Origin: Spirochaeta sp.
GTDB lineage: Bacteria > Spirochaetota > Spirochaetia > DSM-27196 > Alkalispirochaetaceae
NCBI GenBank assembly: GCA_027859055.1
Contig: JAQIBO010000511.1
Coordinates: 1 to 5,221, forward strand
DNA length: 5,221 bases
Direction: 5' to 3'
Within the stretch, counting starts at the first letter, position 1, and each line of letters opens with the position of its first letter. The notes below the pieces were generated by a model that was given only the letters and a program-made list of their open reading frames with translations, ran no database searches and was not told where the DNA came from. Positions 4,696 to 5,221 of the stretch are shown piece after piece. The position numbers and the translations under genes are program-made.

Positions 4696-5211
4696 GTCGA
4701 TCCAGATCGCCGTGGACGATCTGTCGGAGATGTTGCGAATCTTGTGGGGTTGTTCTGAGTTGATCGTGATACTGTCGCCGGCGTTGAGGATGTAAATCGT
4801 TCCGTCGATCGTCACTTCCAGTTTTCCTTCGAGAACGACCCCGCATTCAAGCCCCTCGTGGCGGATCGTATCGCCGGTATCGGCGCCCGGTTGAAACTCG
4901 TTGTACAGCACCTCGATCGGACTGTTCTCCAGCGACGGCGTTAAAAGATAGTAGTTGATCTGGTTGGACGTACGGGAGAGTTGTCGGTCGCTCTTGCGCA
5001 CCACCGGGCTGTCACCGGGGTCGGTGGTATCGAAAAACGCCCCGGCGGGAGTGTTGAGTGCTTTTGAAATCGCCAGAAGCGTTGTGATCGACGGATTGGC
5101 CTTCGAGTTTTCAATTTGACTCAAGAGACTTTCGGTGAGACCGGTCATGTGCGCCACGTCGCTCAGGGTGAGTTTCTGTTCGCGCCGGATCTCGCGGATT
5201 TTCTGGCCCAT
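4678..5211 (-). CDS. XRE-family regulator with C-terminal cupin domain
   Basis: A 177-residue DNA-binding regulator. Residues 4-58 form a Cro/CI-type helix-turn-helix (IREIRREQKLTLSDVAHMTG, then LTESLLSQIENSKANPSITT). A linker of about 40 residues follows, then a cupin_2 barrel at about 103-173 with H118-E-G-L-E122 and EGKLEV in the first motif and NAGDSITINSEQPHKIRN, with H156, in the second. These residues could bind a metal or small ligand. Family members (PuuR/SinR-like XRE-cupins) sense small molecules and control neighbouring transport or catabolic genes. The start at ATG 5211 fits the family, but the frame stays open to the window end, so a slightly earlier start is possible; no good ribosome site is visible in the ten bases available. 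It is 94 bases upstream of acr3 on the same strand, with an intervening acr3 promoter. It may belong to an operon beyond the window rather than to arsenic resistance. Confidence 0.93.
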   Translation of the reverse strand: MGQKIREIRREQKLTLSDVAHMTGLTESLLSQIENSKANPSITTLLAISKALNTPAGAFFDTTDPGDSPVVRKSDRQLSRTSNQINYYLLTPSLENSPIEVLYNEFQPGADTGDTIRHEGLECGVVLEGKLEVTIDGTIYILNAGDSITINSEQPHKIRNISDRSSTAIWIDSPPTF

Positions 5212-5221
5212 TGTATGGAGT

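Overview
The window is a metalloid-resistance (arsenic-type) locus on a moderately GC-rich bacterial chromosome or plasmid. The coding is dense, Shine-Dalgarno sites are clear and overlaps are short. No RNA gene, insertion sequence or CRISPR array is visible. The gene set (ACR3, ArsR, PF03773-type permeases, MTH895-like mini-thioredoxins) is found in many anaerobic or environmental bacteria, including spirochaetes and deltaproteobacteria. Taxonomy cannot be fixed from this window alone.

Left arm, plus strand (1-2551): first the tail of a membrane protein cut by the window edge, then a 175-residue half-size permease overlapping it by GTGA. These look like the two halves of a split PF03773-like permease. 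A near-consensus sigma70 promoter (732-760) is embedded in the stop codon of the second half. It should drive two tandem paralogous 80-82 residue thioredoxin-fold proteins (CPNC and CPKC active sites) and a full-length 416-residue permease of the ArsP/DUF318 family. So a split permease and a fused one, separated by two redox proteins, lie in a row.

Right arm, minus strand (5221-2614): a complete or nearly complete XRE-cupin transcriptional regulator, then a promoter region with a palindromic operator-like site. After that come an ACR3 arsenite efflux permease, an ArsR-family repressor and an OsmC-family protein, with short gaps of 24 and 32 nt. The two arms converge at 2552-2613.

Inferred working model: ArsR senses As(III) or a similar soft metalloid through a Cys-x-Cys site and derepresses the acr3-arsR-osmC operon, and possibly also the trx-trx-permease operon. 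The second possibility rests on a short sequence shared by the two promoters. ACR3 exports arsenite. The PF03773 permease, with a conserved Cys-Ser-Cys in a predicted membrane segment, could export another thiophilic species such as a trivalent organoarsenical or metal ion, with the mini-thioredoxins supplying thiol chemistry. OsmC-type thiol chemistry may deal with accompanying oxidative stress, but this OsmC lacks the usual second cysteine. Most individual genes belong to known families. The less ordinary points are the combination of split and fused permeases with duplicated thioredoxins, the altered cysteine sets, and the promoter architecture.
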